In this document: positions 62,941 to 64,000 of the stretch, piece by piece
Layout of the letters: every line of letters starts with the position of its first letter
How positions within the stretch are numbered: position 1 is the stretch's first letter
Origin: Nitrospirales bacterium
Lineage (GTDB): Bacteria; Nitrospirota; Nitrospiria; Nitrospirales; UBA8639
Length of the DNA stretch: 64,000 nt
NCBI GenBank assembly: GCA_020027205.1
Contig: JAHRAQ010000029.1
Coordinates: 1 to 64,000, forward strand
Direction of reading: 5' to 3'
Made by a program: the position numbers and the translations under genes
The notes under the pieces: generated by a model
Told to the model about the DNA's origin: nothing
What the model saw: only the letters and a program-made list of their open reading frames with translations
Databases searched by the model: none

Positions 62941-63615
62941 ATGAACGCCATTGCCTGCCACGGTATCAGTCAGTCTTACGGGCAGTACCGGGTGCTGCGC
63001 GACATCGACCTGACCCTCGCCCGTGGTGAATGTTTGACCCTGCTGGGGCCGAACGGCGCCGGCAAAACCACGTTGTTGAACATCCTGGCCACGCTGCAAC
63101 GGCCCAGCGAAGGATATTATGAGATGCTGGGCATGAACGGGCGGACGGACCGGGACGCGATTCGCGCCCGCCTCATGTTGTTGGCGCATGGCGCGCATGT
63201 GTACGACGATTTGAACGCGAGAGAAAATCTCGCGTTCGCGCTGGCCTTGCGGGACACGCATCCGACGGACCGGGACATCAAACTGGCGCTGGACCGCGTG
63301 CGCATCGGCGCCTTTGCCGACATGAAAATCCGGCACTACTCCGCCGGGATGAAAAAACGGCTGGCGCTGGCCAAACTCATGCTGGCCCGCCCCGACGTTC
63401 TCCTGTTGGACGAACCGTTCACCGCCCTCGATCCCGACGGAGCCGCGCTCATGCGCGACCATATCGGGGAGCGGGTGGCCGACAACGCCGCCGTGATTAT
63501 TGCGACGCATGACCCGGACAAAGCCCGCCCCGTGACCACCCGCGCCGGCCAACTCCGGCACGGAGCGTTTCGGGAAATCGCGCTGGAGGATCTTCGAGCC
63601 GATGGCGCCGTTTAA
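62941..63615 (+). CDS. ccmA: Haem exporter ATP-binding protein CcmA
   Basis: CcmA is the ATPase of the CcmABCD system that releases haem-charged CcmE for cytochrome c maturation. The 224-residue product has Walker A GPNGAGKTTLLN, a signature in HYSAGMKKRLALAKLMLAR, and Walker B VLLLDEPFTALDPDG with the switch His in IIATHDPDKAR. The ATG at 62941 (MNAIACHGISQSYG) is the family start; the frame is open upstream. ccmB starts inside its last codons (14-base overlap). Mature c-type cytochromes are needed as electron acceptors of NXR. Confidence 0.9.
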   Translation: MNAIACHGISQSYGQYRVLRDIDLTLARGECLTLLGPNGAGKTTLLNILATLQRPSEGYYEMLGMNGRTDRDAIRARLMLLAHGAHVYDDLNARENLAFALALRDTHPTDRDIKLALDRVRIGAFADMKIRHYSAGMKKRLALAKLMLARPDVLLLDEPFTALDPDGAALMRDHIGERVADNAAVIIATHDPDKARPVTTRAGQLRHGAFREIALEDLRADGAV

Positions 63616-64000
63616 GACCATCCGCTGGATAGTGTGGAAGGACGTCGTCATCGAGTTGCGCAGCCGCGAGACGCTGGCCTCCATGGCGTTTTTTGCCCTC
63701 ATCGTTCTGCTGATTTTCAGTTTCAGTTTTTCGATGGACCAGCGGGCCGCGCACGAAGTCATTGCCGGGATTATCTGGGTCGCCTTTGCGTTCACCGGCA
63801 TGATCGGGTTGGGCAAATCCTTTTCCGCCGAATTGCCGCATGACTGTCTTGACGCCCTCCGCATGGCGCCGGTGTCCAGGGGCGCCATCTACCTGGGCAA
63901 GGTCGCAGCCAACGTCGCTTTTCTGTTCGCGGTGGAAATCCTGTTATTTCCCATGCTGGTCATCTTGTTCAATCTGGACGTCGTTGAAGATCTTTCCCTC
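63602..64000 (+). CDS. ccmB: Haem exporter permease CcmB (partial, cut by window edge)
   Basis: The first 133 residues of CcmB are present. The start MAPFKTIRWIVWKDVVIELR is followed by a membrane segment (MAFFALIVLLIFSFSFSM), then IAGIIWVAFAFTGMIGLGKS and a third segment near the window end. DCLDALRMAPVSRGAIYLGK is a typical cytoplasmic loop of the family. It overlaps ccmA by 14 bases. The remaining half lies beyond the window. Confidence 0.88.
   Translation, partial: MAPFKTIRWIVWKDVVIELRSRETLASMAFFALIVLLIFSFSFSMDQRAAHEVIAGIIWVAFAFTGMIGLGKSFSAELPHDCLDALRMAPVSRGAIYLGKVAANVAFLFAVEILLFPMLVILFNLDVVEDLSL

Overview
The window comes from a GC-rich (about 60%) Gram-negative nitrite-oxidizing bacterium. 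It encodes a periplasmic-type nitrite oxidoreductase (NxrA with a twin-arginine signal, NxrB of 429 residues) whose sequence I recognise as very close to Nitrospira NXR. Together with the Nitrospira-like cytochrome c maturation, DabA and Mrp/complex I-like genes this suggests a Nitrospira (Nitrospirota) or close relative. The combined NhaD, Mrp, SulP and DabA genes would fit a marine, saline or alkaline habitat. That habitat reading is inference.

Layout. 1-10.7 kb (minus strand) is a complete phosphate-starvation unit: phoB, phoR, then pstS-pstC-pstA-pstB-phoU behind a convincing Pho-box promoter, followed by a HisN/IMPase-type phosphatase and a lipoprotein. 10.9-14 kb holds small plus-strand genes (DUF3565, a PDZ protein, a TudS/DUF523 protein, a CbiX chelatase) and a cluster of palindromic repeats. 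13.9-18.5 kb (minus) holds ileS-lspA and nadA. 19.2-21.5 kb is a PriA homologue that has lost its helicase motifs.

22-26.7 kb is an AT-richer island in which the methyltransferase and restriction endonuclease of a type III-like restriction-modification locus are reduced to fragments, while two accessory genes (an AlbA_2/ATPase protein and a HEPN protein) remain intact.

27.5-42.9 kb (minus) is one long co-directional block: NhaD antiporter, SulP anion/bicarbonate transporter, DabA inorganic-carbon protein, a DegP/HtrA protease, and a nine-gene Mrp-like assembly (mrpE, F, G, an MbhD/E-like DUF4040 gene, B, C, D, then NuoL-like and NuoM-like subunits). I read it as a combined inorganic-carbon acquisition, sodium and pH homeostasis locus. 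43-45.5 kb has an MshL-like secretin and a TPR protein. 45.6-50.5 kb is nxrA-nxrB with a strong terminator, an intergenic hairpin and a long AT-rich leader.

51-64 kb has a phosphopantetheinyl transferase, a YfhL-type ferredoxin, a PEGA lipoprotein, smc, a methyltransferase, ispH, a FabH-like ketosynthase, a BamD-like lipoprotein, ccdA, a TlpA-like thioredoxin and the start of the ccm operon (ccmA, ccmB cut by the window edge). The last genes supply the thiol handling and haem export needed for the c-type cytochromes that accept electrons from NXR. No rRNA, tRNA, CRISPR array, insertion sequence or replication origin was seen.
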